From positions 1 to 64,000 of the forward strand of contig NZ_LZGS01000018.1 in NCBI RefSeq assembly GCF_001690495.1: a DNA stretch of 64,000 nucleotides, written 5' to 3'. The DNA is from Gilliamella sp. App4-10 (lineage in GTDB: Bacteria > Pseudomonadota > Gammaproteobacteria > Enterobacterales > Orbaceae). Below, piece by piece: positions 10,229-19,708 of the stretch; within the stretch, counting starts at the first letter, position 1; every line of letters starts with the position of its first letter. A model generated the notes under the pieces. That model searched no databases and was not told the DNA's origin. It was given only the letters and a program-made list of their open reading frames with translations. Made by a program: the position numbers and the translations under genes.

Positions 10229-12364
10229 TTAACCAATTTGGCCATTATTCAAATGTTTGACGCGACGTTTTACCTCTTCTTGTTTACCTGCATTAAATGG
10301 ACGAGCATCAGGACTACCTAAATATCCACAAACACGGCGAGTAACAGACACTTTTGAAGAATCATGATTACCACAGCTTGGACATACAAAACCTTTACTA
10401 GTGCATGAAAATTCACCTGTATAGCCACATTCATAACATTCATCAATTGGCGTGTTAGTTCCATAATAAGGCACTCGAGTATAACTGTAATCCCAAACGT
10501 CCTCTAATGCCTTGATATTATTAATCATATTTGGATACTCACCATAGCAGATAAATCCCCCATTTGCGACAGAAGGATAAAGTTTTTCAAATTCGATTTT
10601 TTCATACGGATTAACTTTCTTTTCAACATCAAGATGAAAACTATTTGTATAATAACCTTTATCTGTGACGCCAGGAATCGCTCCAAATTCAGCAGTATCA
10701 AGTCGGCAGAATCGATCACATAAGTTTTCACTTGGTGTGCTATACAAACTAAAACCATAACCAGTTTCTTCCTTCCATTGATCTACCGCCTTACGTAATC
10801 GCTCAACAATTTCTATCCCTTTTTCGCGTAATTTATCACTATCAAAAGGGTGAGTTTGGGATCCGTAAAGTGCATTTAAGGTTTCATGGATTCCAATATA
10901 ACCTAAAGAGATTGAAGCACGACCATTTTTGAAAATTTCAGAAACACTATCGTCTTCGTTAAGTCTCACACCACAAGCGCCTTCCATGTATAAAATAGGA
11001 GCTACACGTGCTTTTACGCTATCAAGTCGAGCAATACGCGTCATTAACGCTTTTTTACATAGCGCTAAACGATTATCTAAAATTTCCCAAAAACGCATTT
11101 CATCGCCTTTAGCTTCAATCGCTATACGCGGCAAGTTTAGACTAATTACACCTAAATTATTACGACCATCATGAATTAATTGCCCCTCTTCTTCATAAAC
11201 ACCTAAAAAGCTTCGGCAGCCCATTGGTGTTTTAAATGAGCCAGTCACCTCAATAACTTTATCATAATTTAGAATATCTGGGTACATACGTTTACTAGCG
11301 CACTCTAAAGCAAGTTGTTTAATATCATAATTTGCATCGCCTGGTTTATGATTAATACCCTCTTTAATTGCAAAAACCAATTTCGGGAAAACAGCCGTTT
11401 TATGATTTTTACCTAGCCCTTTAATCCGAACTTTTAAAATAGACTCTTGAATTAAACGTGATTCCCAACTAGTTCCCAAGCCAAAGCCAAAAGTAACGAA
11501 CGGGGTTTGACCATTAGCGGTGTGTAAGGTATTAACTTCATATTCTAGAGATTGAAATGCATCATAACACTCTTTTTGGGTACGACTTTCAGCATAAGCC
11601 ACTGGACTTGGAATATTCCATTCCTCAGCCACTTGTTTATGTTTGTTATAACTAATGGTCACAAATTTTGATAAAACTTCATCGATGCGATTAATAGTCG
11701 TCCCACCATAAATATGGCTAGCGACTTGAGCAATAATTTGTGCAGTTACTGCTGTCGCTGTTGCAATTGATTTTGGTGGCTCAATTTCCGCATTACCCAT
11801 TTTAAATCCATTAGTTAGCATATCATCCAAATCAATTAACATACAGTTAAACATCGGGAAGAATGGTGCATAATCTAAATCATGATAATGAATTTCACCA
11901 CAATCGTGGGCGTGTGCAATGTCTTTTGGTAATAAATATTGTTTAGCATAATGCCTTGCCACAATACCAGCGAGTAAATCACGTTGAGTAGGAATAACCT
12001 TACTATCTTTATTAGCATTTTCATTTAAAATAGCAACGTTACTTTGCTCAATTAGTCCACGAATATCTTGATTTAGAAGGCTACGTTCTTCACGAGCGCG
12101 ATCACGATCGTGGCGATACTCAATATAAGTTCTTGCTAATTTTTTATAAGGGCCTGACATCAACTGATTTTCAACTGCATTTTGAATTTCGTTAATATCA
12201 ACTCTTTCTCGCTCACTCATTTGATTGGTAACAATACGAGCAACCGCTGCACAATAATCTGGATCATGTACATTGGCCGCCACCGCAGCTTTGACAATGG
12301 CATCTTTGATTCGAGTCTCATTAAATGCAGTTTGACAACCATCACGTTTAATTACAACAGGCAT
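10229..12364 (-). CDS. nrdD: anaerobic (class III) ribonucleoside-triphosphate reductase
   Basis: 711 residues (E. coli 712). It reduces ribonucleoside triphosphates to deoxy forms without oxygen. The ATP-cone occupies the first ~95 residues (VVIKRDGCQTAFNETRI). Near the C-terminus, CYECGY and CPSCG provide the zinc site and RRVCGYLG carries the glycyl-radical Gly. Start: the ATG at 12364 follows AGGAG; an in-frame TTG twelve bases upstream overlaps that ribosome-binding site and is rejected. Two NrdR boxes lie 119-166 bases upstream. The gene shows the organism can replicate anaerobically. Confidence 0.97.
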   Translation of the reverse strand: MPVVIKRDGCQTAFNETRIKDAIVKAAVAANVHDPDYCAAVARIVTNQMSERERVDINEIQNAVENQLMSGPYKKLARTYIEYRHDRDRAREERSLLNQDIRGLIEQSNVAILNENANKDSKVIPTQRDLLAGIVARHYAKQYLLPKDIAHAHDCGEIHYHDLDYAPFFPMFNCMLIDLDDMLTNGFKMGNAEIEPPKSIATATAVTAQIIAQVASHIYGGTTINRIDEVLSKFVTISYNKHKQVAEEWNIPSPVAYAESRTQKECYDAFQSLEYEVNTLHTANGQTPFVTFGFGLGTSWESRLIQESILKVRIKGLGKNHKTAVFPKLVFAIKEGINHKPGDANYDIKQLALECASKRMYPDILNYDKVIEVTGSFKTPMGCRSFLGVYEEEGQLIHDGRNNLGVISLNLPRIAIEAKGDEMRFWEILDNRLALCKKALMTRIARLDSVKARVAPILYMEGACGVRLNEDDSVSEIFKNGRASISLGYIGIHETLNALYGSQTHPFDSDKLREKGIEIVERLRKAVDQWKEETGYGFSLYSTPSENLCDRFCRLDTAEFGAIPGVTDKGYYTNSFHLDVEKKVNPYEKIEFEKLYPSVANGGFICYGEYPNMINNIKALEDVWDYSYTRVPYYGTNTPIDECYECGYTGEFSCTSKGFVCPSCGNHDSSKVSVTRRVCGYLGSPDARPFNAGKQEEVKRRVKHLNNGQIG

Positions 12365-12482
12365 ACATCTCCTCAATATTCATTAATAATTAGCAATTGG
12401 CATAGGTTTTATATCACTAAAAATATTCCTGTAATTATTACGCTTGTATGATATAAAACTGAGTTTTCACATCGCTTAAATA

Positions 12483-12500
12483 AATACTATATATAGTATT
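12483..12500 (-). promoter_or_regulatory. NrdR box 1 upstream of nrdDG
   Basis: AATACTATATATAGTATT is a perfect 18-base palindrome matching the NrdR operator consensus (acaCwATATaTwGtgt). Its centre lies exactly 31 bases, about three helical turns, from the centre of the second box at 12515-12530, the usual arrangement for cooperative binding by the ATP/dATP-sensing repressor NrdR. Repression of nrdDG when dNTPs are plentiful is inferred from the family. Confidence 0.88.
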
Positions 12501-12514
12501 TATTTTAAAATTAT

Positions 12515-12530
12515 ACACCATATATAGTGT
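12515..12530 (-). promoter_or_regulatory. NrdR box 2 upstream of nrdDG
   Basis: ACACCATATATAGTGT matches the NrdR consensus with one asymmetry (CC versus AG arms). It is paired with box 1 at a centre-to-centre distance of 31 bases. The nrdR gene itself is not in the window. Confidence 0.88.
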
Positions 12531-12651
12531 TTTTCTAGGTTTTTTAATAAATAAAATAACTTGACAAGTTTAAAGTCAATAATGACAAGCATTTATGAAA
12601 TACTAAGATATAAGACGGGAAAAAAAGAAATAAATCCACTAGAAAAACAAA

Positions 12652-12688
12652 TATACAAAAGTGCAAGTAAGCCTTGCACTTTTGTATA
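12652..12688 (-). terminator. intrinsic terminator of gnd
   Basis: A perfect 16-base-pair stem (12652-12667 with 12673-12688) encloses a five-base loop and contains AAAAGTGCAAG and its complement. On the minus strand it is followed by TTTGTTTTTC. It lies 27 bases beyond the gnd stop codon. Confidence 0.85.
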
Positions 12689-12715
12689 CCAAAATAAGAT
12701 TATTAATCAAACAAA

Positions 12716-14131
12716 TTATGATTCAATATTTAGCCAATCCGTATGGAACACACCTTCTTTATCAATACGTTGATAAGTATGAGCACCAAAATAATCTCGT
12801 TGTGCTTGAATCAAATTAGCGGGTAATACCGCCGAACGATAGCTATCATAATAAGTAATAGCCGCCGAAAGTGTTGGAACAGCAATACCTTGTTGTACGG
12901 CTAAAGACACCACATCACGCAATGATTGTTGATAAGCTTCTGCCGTTTTATTGAAATAAGGGGCTAGCAACAAATTATCAATCTCGTTATTTTCAGCATA
13001 AGCGTCCGTAATTTTTTGTAAAAATTGCGCACGAATAATACAACCTGCCCTAAAAATTTTAGCTATTTCACCATAATTCAAATTCCATTGATATTTATGG
13101 GATGCGGCTTTCAACTGAGCAAAACCTTGTGCATAAGAAATAATTTTCCCCATATATAGCGCCTTACGAACTTTCTCTATCAGTTCTTTCTTATCGCCAC
13201 TATAAGACTGTTTTTCAGGACCTTTTAATAATTTTGCGGCCACGACTCGCTGATCTTTAATAGCTGATAAATAACGAGCAAATACAGACTCAGTGATTAA
13301 TGATAAAGGCTCACCTAAATCTAACGCACTCTGGCTGGTCCATTTACCTGTACCTTTATTGCCTGCAGCATCTAAAATCACATCAACTAAATAATTACCT
13401 TCTTCGTCTTTATGTTTGAAAATATCGGCGGTAATTTCGATCAAATAACTGTCTAATTCACCTTTATTCCAATCGGTAAACACGTCAGCAAGTTCATCAT
13501 TAGTTAAATCACCAGCATGTTTTAATATAGAATAGCTTTCAGCTATGAGTTGCATATCGCCATACTCAATACCATTGTGAGCCATTTTCACATAATGGCC
13601 TGCCCCATTTGGGCCGATATAAGTCACACAAGGTTCACCACTAGCCTTAGCGGCAATTTGCTCTAATATAGGTGCAACTAATTCATAAGCCTCTTTTTGT
13701 CCACCCGGCATAATTGATGGCCCCTTAAGTGCACCCTCTTCACCACCAGAAACACCCGCACCAATAAAGTTAAACCCTTCAGCTGATAACATTTTATTAC
13801 GACGAATTGTGTCTTCAAAATAAGCATTACCTCCATCGATAATAATATCGCCTTTATCTAAAAGTGGGCGTAGTTCATCAATTACAGCATCAGTACCTTT
13901 ACCTGCTTGAACCATAATTAGGATACGACGTGGTTTTTCTAAAGAATTGACGAAATCTTCAATGGTAAAATAAGGAACCAATTTTTTATCAGAATGTTCA
14001 GTCATGACTTGCTCTGTTTTATCTTTAGAACGATTATAAATAGCAACAGAAAATCCACGACTTTCAATATTGAGCGCAAGATTTCGCCCCATAACTGCCA
14101 TTCCAATAACACCGATTTGTTGTTTTGACAT
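12716..14131 (-). CDS. gnd: 6-phosphogluconate dehydrogenase, decarboxylating
   Basis: 471 residues (E. coli 468). It oxidises 6-phosphogluconate to ribulose 5-phosphate, CO2 and NADPH in the oxidative pentose phosphate pathway. The N-terminal Rossmann motif is [35 protein letters not shown] is the substrate-binding signature, with the catalytic Lys in [17 protein letters not shown]. The ATG is preceded by AAGGAG at seven bases. Together with gntT elsewhere in this window it provides a route for gluconate if gluconokinase is encoded elsewhere. Confidence 0.97.
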   Translation of the reverse strand: MSKQQIGVIGMAVMGRNLALNIESRGFSVAIYNRSKDKTEQVMTEHSDKKLVPYFTIEDFVNSLEKPRRILIMVQAGKGTDAVIDELRPLLDKGDIIIDGGNAYFEDTIRRNKMLSAEGFNFIGAGVSGGEEGALKGPSIMPGGQKEAYELVAPILEQIAAKASGEPCVTYIGPNGAGHYVKMAHNGIEYGDMQLIAESYSILKHAGDLTNDELADVFTDWNKGELDSYLIEITADIFKHKDEEGNYLVDVILDAAGNKGTGKWTSQSALDLGEPLSLITESVFARYLSAIKDQRVVAAKLLKGPEKQSYSGDKKELIEKVRKALYMGKIISYAQGFAQLKAASHKYQWNLNYGEIAKIFRAGCIIRAQFLQKITDAYAENNEIDNLLLAPYFNKTAEAYQQSLRDVVSLAVQQGIAVPTLSAAITYYDSYRSAVLPANLIQAQRDYFGAHTYQRIDKEGVFHTDWLNIES

Positions 14132-14238
14132 GAGTTGGCTCCTTTATTAAACCTTTATAACCTTAACCATAAGGTTTTTTAACAACATCTAAAACTTAAT
14201 TAAGTTTTATAAATTACGCTATATTTTGCCATAAAAAA

Positions 14239-14263
14239 AGCCGTATCAGAATATAATACGGCT
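14239..14263 (-). terminator. intrinsic terminator of rho
   Basis: AGCCGTAT (14239-14246) pairs with ATACGGCT (14256-14263) around a nine-base loop. On the minus strand the stem is followed by TTTTTTTAT. It lies about 45 bases beyond the rho stop codon. A T-run also follows on the plus strand, so it could act in both directions. Confidence 0.85.
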
Positions 14264-14305
14264 CTTTTTCATTACTTTAATGATATTTACTAACAACTGA
14301 GTAAA

Positions 14306-15568
14306 TCATGAACGCTTCATCATTTCGAAAAACTCATCGTTGGTCTTAGTCATGGCAAGTTTGTCAATCAAAAATTCCATCGCATCAGTTTCGCCCATTG
14401 GGTTAAGAATTTTGCGTAAAATCCACATTTTTTGTAGTTCATCTGGTGAAGTCATTAAATCTTCTTTACGGGTACCAGAACGGTTAAAGTCTATGGCTGG
14501 GAACACACGACGTTCAGCAATTTTACGAGATAAATGGACTTCCATATTCCCCGTACCTTTGAACTCTTCGTAGATAACCTCGTCCATTTTAGACCCCGTA
14601 TCAATCAGTGCAGTTGCAATAATTGTCAAACTACCGCCTTCTTCTACATTACGGGCAGCTCCAAAAAAGCGTTTTGGACGATGTAACGCATTAGCATCGA
14701 CACCACCAGTTAATACTTTACCGGATGATGGAACAACCGTATTGTATGCACGAGCCAAGCGGGTGATTGAGTCTAATAAAATAATCACATCTTTTTTATG
14801 TTCAACCAAACGTTTTGCACGCTCAATAACCATTTCAGCGACTTGAACGTGCCTTGCTGCTGGTTCATCAAATGTCGACGCAACAACTTCGCCTTTAACT
14901 AAACGCTGCATTTCAGTCACTTCTTCAGGGCGTTCATCAATCATCAATACCACTAATTCACATTCAGGATGATTGACTGCTAGACTTTGAGCAATATTTT
15001 GCAAAAGCATTGTTTTACCTGCTTTTGGCGGCGCAACAATCAAACCACGTTGACCTTTACCTATTGGCGATGCCAAATCGAGTACCCTTGCTGTGATATC
15101 TTCGGTTGAACCATTACCTCTTTCCATTCGTAAACGGGAATTTGGATGAAGTGGCGTTAAGTTTTCGAATAGAATTTTATTGCGGGCATCTTCTGGCTTA
15201 TCGTGATTAACTTCGTTAACTTTTAATAAAGCAAAATAACGCTCACCTTCTTTTGGTGGGCGGATTTTACCCGCAATGGTATCACCAGTCCTTAAATTAA
15301 ATCGTCGAATCTGACTTGGTGACACATAGATATCATCAGGCCCAGCTAAATAAGAGCTATCGGCTGAACGCAAAAAGCCAAATCCATCTTGCAAAATTTC
15401 CAGTACGCCATCACCAAAGATATCTTCACCACTTTTTGCATGTTGCTTTAAAATTGCAAAAATAATGTCTTGTTTTCTAAGGCGAGCAAGATTTTCAAGC
15501 CCCATTTTTTTTTCACCAAGCGCGACAAGCTCGGAAACAGAAGTGTCTTTTAATTCAGTTAAATTCAT
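14306..15568 (-). CDS. rho: transcription termination factor Rho
   Basis: 420 residues (E. coli 419). A hexameric RNA-dependent ATPase that terminates transcripts lacking intrinsic signals. The N-terminal helical domain [18 protein letters not shown] and the cold-shock-like primary RNA-binding domain ([17 protein letters not shown], about residues 52-125) precede the ATPase core with Walker A APPKAGKT and Walker [13 protein letters not shown]. Adjacent to trxA and rhlB, as in enterics. The upstream region of about 290 bases could hold an autoregulatory leader. Confidence 0.98.
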   Translation of the reverse strand: MNLTELKDTSVSELVALGEKKMGLENLARLRKQDIIFAILKQHAKSGEDIFGDGVLEILQDGFGFLRSADSSYLAGPDDIYVSPSQIRRFNLRTGDTIAGKIRPPKEGERYFALLKVNEVNHDKPEDARNKILFENLTPLHPNSRLRMERGNGSTEDITARVLDLASPIGKGQRGLIVAPPKAGKTMLLQNIAQSLAVNHPECELVVLMIDERPEEVTEMQRLVKGEVVASTFDEPAARHVQVAEMVIERAKRLVEHKKDVIILLDSITRLARAYNTVVPSSGKVLTGGVDANALHRPKRFFGAARNVEEGGSLTIIATALIDTGSKMDEVIYEEFKGTGNMEVHLSRKIAERRVFPAIDFNRSGTRKEDLMTSPDELQKMWILRKILNPMGETDAMEFLIDKLAMTKTNDEFFEMMKRS

Positions 15569-15861
15569 AATTTTAAAAATTCTTGAGGATAAAGTTGATA
15601 TGTTTGCAATTTAATATTATTTTTGTATATTCGTTCCATTTACTTATAAAAAATTTCTCTCTACTTACAACACATAAATTCAATCGATTACTTAGCTTTT
15701 GATGATAATTGAAGATATGAATATAGATTTTCACCACTTTACCAATAAAAACAATGAATTGTAGAAAGGAATATTGTAAGAGGTTAGCAATTTACACTAA
15801 AAACATTAATATGTCTATATTTAATTGAATTAGTTATTAATAGATCACTAAATCTAACAAA
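15569..15861. other. rho upstream region
   Basis: These AT-rich bases separate rho from the trxA terminator. The rho promoter and leader must lie here; in E. coli the equivalent leader is the site of Rho autoregulation. I see no leader-peptide frame I would defend and no other gene. Confidence 0.4.
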
Positions 15862-15885
15862 AAAAGAGTAAATTATTACTCTTTT
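15862..15885 (-). terminator. intrinsic terminator of trxA
   Basis: AAAAGAGTAA (15862-15871) and TTACTCTTTT (15876-15885) form a ten-base-pair stem with a four-base loop. It lies 34 bases beyond the trxA stop on the minus strand, followed there by TTTGTTAGATT. Confidence 0.75.
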
Positions 15886-15919
15886 AGTTTAGCTATTCTT
15901 ATTAGATATATGATATTTG

Positions 15920-16246
15920 TTATAATTGAGGTTCTATGAAATTTTTAAGTTGAACTTTAGATAAAGCCCCAACTTGAGACGCAACAACTTGCCCATTTTT
16001 AAAAATCAATAAAGTAGGTATACCTCGAATGCCAAATTTAGGCGCTATATTAGGATTTTCTTCAACATTTAATTTAGCGATAACGATCTTATCGCCATAT
16101 TCTTCAACTATTTCTTCCAAAATTGGAGCAACCATTTTACAAGGCCCACACCATGGAGCCCAAAAATCAACGAGTACTGGTTTTGCTGATTCATTGACTG
16201 TTTTATCGAAGGTTACTTCCGATAACTGAACGATATTATTACTCAT
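15920..16246 (-). CDS. trxA: thioredoxin 1
   Basis: 108 residues. Cytoplasmic dithiol-disulfide oxidoreductase; the active site is WCGPC with Cys33 and Cys36, and the cis-Pro lies in GIRGIPTLLIF. Start: the ATG at 16246 follows GGAG; a TTG fifteen bases upstream would overlap the ribosome-binding site. Divergent from rhlB and upstream of rho, the enteric order rhlB / trxA / rho. Reductant for aerobic ribonucleotide reductase and methionine sulfoxide reductases by family knowledge. Confidence 0.97.
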   Translation of the reverse strand: MSNNIVQLSEVTFDKTVNESAKPVLVDFWAPWCGPCKMVAPILEEIVEEYGDKIVIAKLNVEENPNIAPKFGIRGIPTLLIFKNGQVVASQVGALSKVQLKNFIEPQL

Positions 16247-16397
16247 TTTTATCTCCAACACTTTTTAACTAAATCCATAATAGATTACTTTAAATTTCAC
16301 TACTAGTAATTAGTATAATAGGGCATAATTATTAGTGATGTCACTGTATTTAGTGTGTTATAATCTCACAATTCTGATAATTATATTTGCAACCATA

Positions 16398-17627
16398 ATG
16401 ATTCAATCATATTTTACCCAAACAACTTTTAGCCAATTCCCTCTTCATCCTTTAGTGTTAAAAGCGCTTAATAAAAAGGAGTTTGTTTATTGTACTCCTA
16501 TCCAAGAAAAAACTTTACCACTAACCACTAAAGGAATTGATATTGCTGGACAAGGGCAAACAGGTACAGGCAAAACCATGGCATTTTTGGCATCAACATT
16601 TAATCACTTGTTGAATCATGAACCTTTACCCGATCATCAAACCAATCAACCAAGAGCTATCATTATTGCACCAACGCGAGAATTAGTTGTGCAAATTTAT
16701 CATGATGCTGAACTATTATCTAAAGAAACAGGTTTACAATTAGGATTAGCTTTTGGTGGCGATGGCTATGATAAACAATTAAAAATGATCTCCACAGGAG
16801 TCGATATTTTAATTGCAACAACAGGGCGATTGATTGATTATGCGAAGCAAAATTACGTTAATTTAGACTCAATTCAAGTTGTTGTGTTAGACGAAGCGGA
16901 TCGCATGTTTGATTTAGGGTTTATCCGCGATATACGTTGGATCTTTAAACATATGACTCCACCGCAAAAAAGGTTAACTATGTTGTTTTCTGCAACATTA
17001 ACGCATAGCGTGCGTGAATTAGCCTTTGAACATATGAACAATCCCCAGTATGTCGAAGTTGAACCAGAGCAAAAAATTGGTCATCGAATCAAAGAAGAGC
17101 TATTTTTCCCTTCTAATAAAGATAAATTAGCACTTTTGCAAACTCTCATTGAGGAAGAATGGCCTGATCGCTGTATTGTGTTTGCCAATACCAAAGTGAC
17201 TTGTGAAAAGATTTGGCGACATCTCTTTGTTGATGGTCATCGTGTTGGATTATTGACCGGCGATATTGCCCAGAAAAAACGTTTATCAATTTTAGAACAA
17301 TTTACCCAAGGTCATCTTGATATTTTAGTCGCCACCGATGTCGCAGCTAGAGGATTGCACATACCAAATGTTACTCACGTATTCAACTATGATCTACCAG
17401 ACGATTGTGATGATTATCGTCATCGAATTGGGCGAACAGGGCGAGCTGGAGCAAAAGGTTATTCGATTTCACTAGCCTGTGAACGTTATTCACAAAACTT
17501 ACCTGCTATTGAAAAAGCAATTGATCATGCTATTCCAGTTAGCCAGTATGACCCTTCTGCATTATTGGTTGATTTACCAATCCCAAAACCTTTTAGACGG
17601 CCACCACGTAGAAAAAATTCAAACTAA
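16398..17627 (+). CDS. rhlB: DEAD-box RNA helicase RhlB
   Basis: 409 residues. It unwinds RNA for the degradosome, stimulating PNPase and RNase E. Q motif near [11 protein letters not shown], Walker [15 protein letters not shown] as [12 protein letters not shown] as LFSATL, and the C-terminal [10 protein letters not shown] are present. Start: ATG at 16398 gives [18 protein letters not shown], aligning with the E. coli N-terminus; an upstream in-frame ATG would add a hydrophobic leader not expected in this family. The basic tail (RRPPRRKN) is shorter than in E. coli. Divergent from trxA. Confidence 0.95.
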   Translation: MIQSYFTQTTFSQFPLHPLVLKALNKKEFVYCTPIQEKTLPLTTKGIDIAGQGQTGTGKTMAFLASTFNHLLNHEPLPDHQTNQPRAIIIAPTRELVVQIYHDAELLSKETGLQLGLAFGGDGYDKQLKMISTGVDILIATTGRLIDYAKQNYVNLDSIQVVVLDEADRMFDLGFIRDIRWIFKHMTPPQKRLTMLFSATLTHSVRELAFEHMNNPQYVEVEPEQKIGHRIKEELFFPSNKDKLALLQTLIEEEWPDRCIVFANTKVTCEKIWRHLFVDGHRVGLLTGDIAQKKRLSILEQFTQGHLDILVATDVAARGLHIPNVTHVFNYDLPDDCDDYRHRIGRTGRAGAKGYSISLACERYSQNLPAIEKAIDHAIPVSQYDPSALLVDLPIPKPFRRPPRRKNSN

Positions 17628-17656
17628 CTAAATAAAAAGGCAGATAAAAATAACAT

Positions 17657-17726
17657 CAATCATAAAAAACTAGTTAAAGTAATTATGCTTTACTATACAC
17701 TAATTTTAGATAGCTTTTTATGATTG
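17657..17726. other. long imperfect inverted repeat between rhlB and sxy
   Basis: CAATCATAAAAAACTA near 17657 is nearly complementary to TAGCTTTTTATGATTG ending at 17726. The structure lies between the convergent genes rhlB and sxy and may act as a weak bidirectional terminator. The loop of about 40 bases makes this uncertain. Confidence 0.4.
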
Positions 17727-17763
17727 TATTGTTAATATGCCTTATTAATACTGCGATCCAAAT

Positions 17764-18390
17764 CTATTCTTTATATGAATCATGATCCATCTGCTTTAAG
17801 AAACTTTGATATTCAAGCTCAATTTCTTTTTTAGTTTCCTGCGATAAGGTAGCAACATGAAATCGATGTAATGAACTATATAAGATAAATAATATATTAA
17901 TTGAAATAGCCTCTTTTTTCTGTTTTATTTTAAAATACGCATTTAAATACCCTACTTTTTGAAGTGTTTCGACATCTTTGATCCCGACGCTACATAATAA
18001 TCTTTCTAATGACAAAGTCATATTTGGCAGCTCTTTTATTCGTTTTGCTTTAATTTCATTTTTTTCATCTTGCTCTTTTATAGTGTATTTGATCACCATG
18101 TTTATCATAGCTAGCAATTTTTCATGATCATTAAAAAGCTCATCATCAACTTTATAATAATCAAGTAATTTATTTGACATACCTGTTGTTATACTTAACG
18201 GCTGCATACCTAAATTAATAAACAATGAGCGATAATCAGGATGTCCCCTTAAATAAAAATCTTTCTGACTAATCCAACCAAACATTATATCCTTACTATT
18301 AACGCTAAATCCTCCAAAAAATGTTTTAATTGAAATATCTTTAACATCAGAAAGCTCTGTTAAAATTCGATTTGCAAATATTGAGCACAT
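17764..18390 (-). CDS. sxy: Sxy/TfoX-family competence regulator
   Basis: 208 residues (E. coli Sxy 209). Two domains: TfoX_N, about 1-100, with IKTFFGGFSVNSKDIMFGWI and DFYLRGH, and TfoX_C, about 110-205, with RIKELPNMTLSLERLL and VGIKDVETLQKVG. Sxy works with CRP at CRP-S promoters to switch on DNA-uptake and type IV pilus genes. Residues LPN and GIKDVETL align closely with the enteric protein. The gene is monocistronic and convergent with rhlB. Its presence suggests a competence regulon, though no uptake genes are visible in this window. In Haemophilus and E. coli the sxy leader is autoregulatory; this was not resolved here. Confidence 0.85.
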   Translation of the reverse strand: MCSIFANRILTELSDVKDISIKTFFGGFSVNSKDIMFGWISQKDFYLRGHPDYRSLFINLGMQPLSITTGMSNKLLDYYKVDDELFNDHEKLLAMINMVIKYTIKEQDEKNEIKAKRIKELPNMTLSLERLLCSVGIKDVETLQKVGYLNAYFKIKQKKEAISINILFILYSSLHRFHVATLSQETKKEIELEYQSFLKQMDHDSYKE

Positions 18391-18716
18391 AATTAATTTC
18401 CATCTAAACTTTATTAAGTAACTAAAGTAACTTATCGATTAATCTAAATTATAGTGATTCTATATTCAAACTATTTCCAAATAAATTCATAATTATGCGA
18501 TCTGCATTCCATATATAAACATTAAGTATATTATTACTTGATAAATTATAATTTTGTGAGATTAAATTAATTTTTGTAAAAGACACCATCAAGAAAAACA
18601 AATCTTAATAATGTTTAAAAAGAAAAATAGCTTTAACATTGTTATTCTGTCGTAATAATTATACAATCATGGCCAACTAATTTAATGGTACTTCATTTTT
18701 GTCAAATTCAATCAAC
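18391..18716. other. divergent intergenic region sxy / secreted protein
   Basis: This AT-rich region of about 326 bases must contain the leftward sxy promoter and leader and the rightward promoter of the gene at 18717. I find no clear CRP palindrome, hairpin or small gene. Confidence 0.4.
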
Positions 18717-19340
18717 ATGATAAAAAACATTATTGCTTTACTTTTTATGTTTTACTCTTTTGTCGCGTCTGCCGATAAGTTACCATTAATTGATTCGTTA
18801 ACACTTTGCACATCTGACTTTTTTAGAAACATTTATAACAATAAAGATGAATTAGAGAAATATACTCACATTAAGCTTTTTAACCAAAACCAAGCTTATA
18901 TTCCTGTCGAAAATCGTTCTGATATAGCCAAAAACTATGTTTATTTCAAAACTCCCATGACTTATAAAAACTTAACAATCACAGGCTATTACGATAATGC
19001 AATGGATCTTGGAAAAATAGGAAAATATTATTTCTGGGGATTTATTATCGATAATGATATAAATCAAATTAAAGAGGCATTGAATTTTATAGATTGGAAA
19101 AATATGGAGGATAACCTTCTCTATATTGGGAATCCAATGATTCGCAATATAGATGATAACATTCAAGTCTGGCATAAAAATACTGGCACTGTTGTTGGTG
19201 TAAAAACGATCCCAGCACCGGATACAACCGAAAAACTACTATTACTTGAAACAGGTTCAAATATGAACCTTCTTATTTGTTCGATTCAAGGTTTTGTGAC
19301 TGCTGAATTACTCAGACAAGAGCGGCCTGACATTCAATAA
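18717..19340 (+). CDS. putative exported protein of unknown function
   Basis: 207 residues from the ATG at 18717, which starts MIKNIIALLFMFYSFVASADK, a typical Sec signal peptide with a likely AxA-type cleavage after VASA. An in-frame TTG at 18699 would add six residues. No ribosome-binding site is convincing for either. The mature part has several aromatic residues (YYFWGFIIDN) and a single Cys near the C-terminus (LICSIQG); I recognise no domain. It converges on glnB with only six bases between the two stop codons. Periplasmic location is inferred from the signal peptide alone. Confidence 0.7.
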   Translation: MIKNIIALLFMFYSFVASADKLPLIDSLTLCTSDFFRNIYNNKDELEKYTHIKLFNQNQAYIPVENRSDIAKNYVYFKTPMTYKNLTITGYYDNAMDLGKIGKYYFWGFIIDNDINQIKEALNFIDWKNMEDNLLYIGNPMIRNIDDNIQVWHKNTGTVVGVKTIPAPDTTEKLLLLETGSNMNLLICSIQGFVTAELLRQERPDIQ

Positions 19341-19346
19341 GTTAAA

Positions 19347-19697
<351 letters not shown>

Positions 19698-19708
19698 TTA
19701 ATTCGAGA

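Noticed and set aside
12716-12773. gnd and gntT as one gluconate utilisation locus
   Set aside because: They are 37 kb apart and no gluconokinase or GntR gene is present between or beside them.
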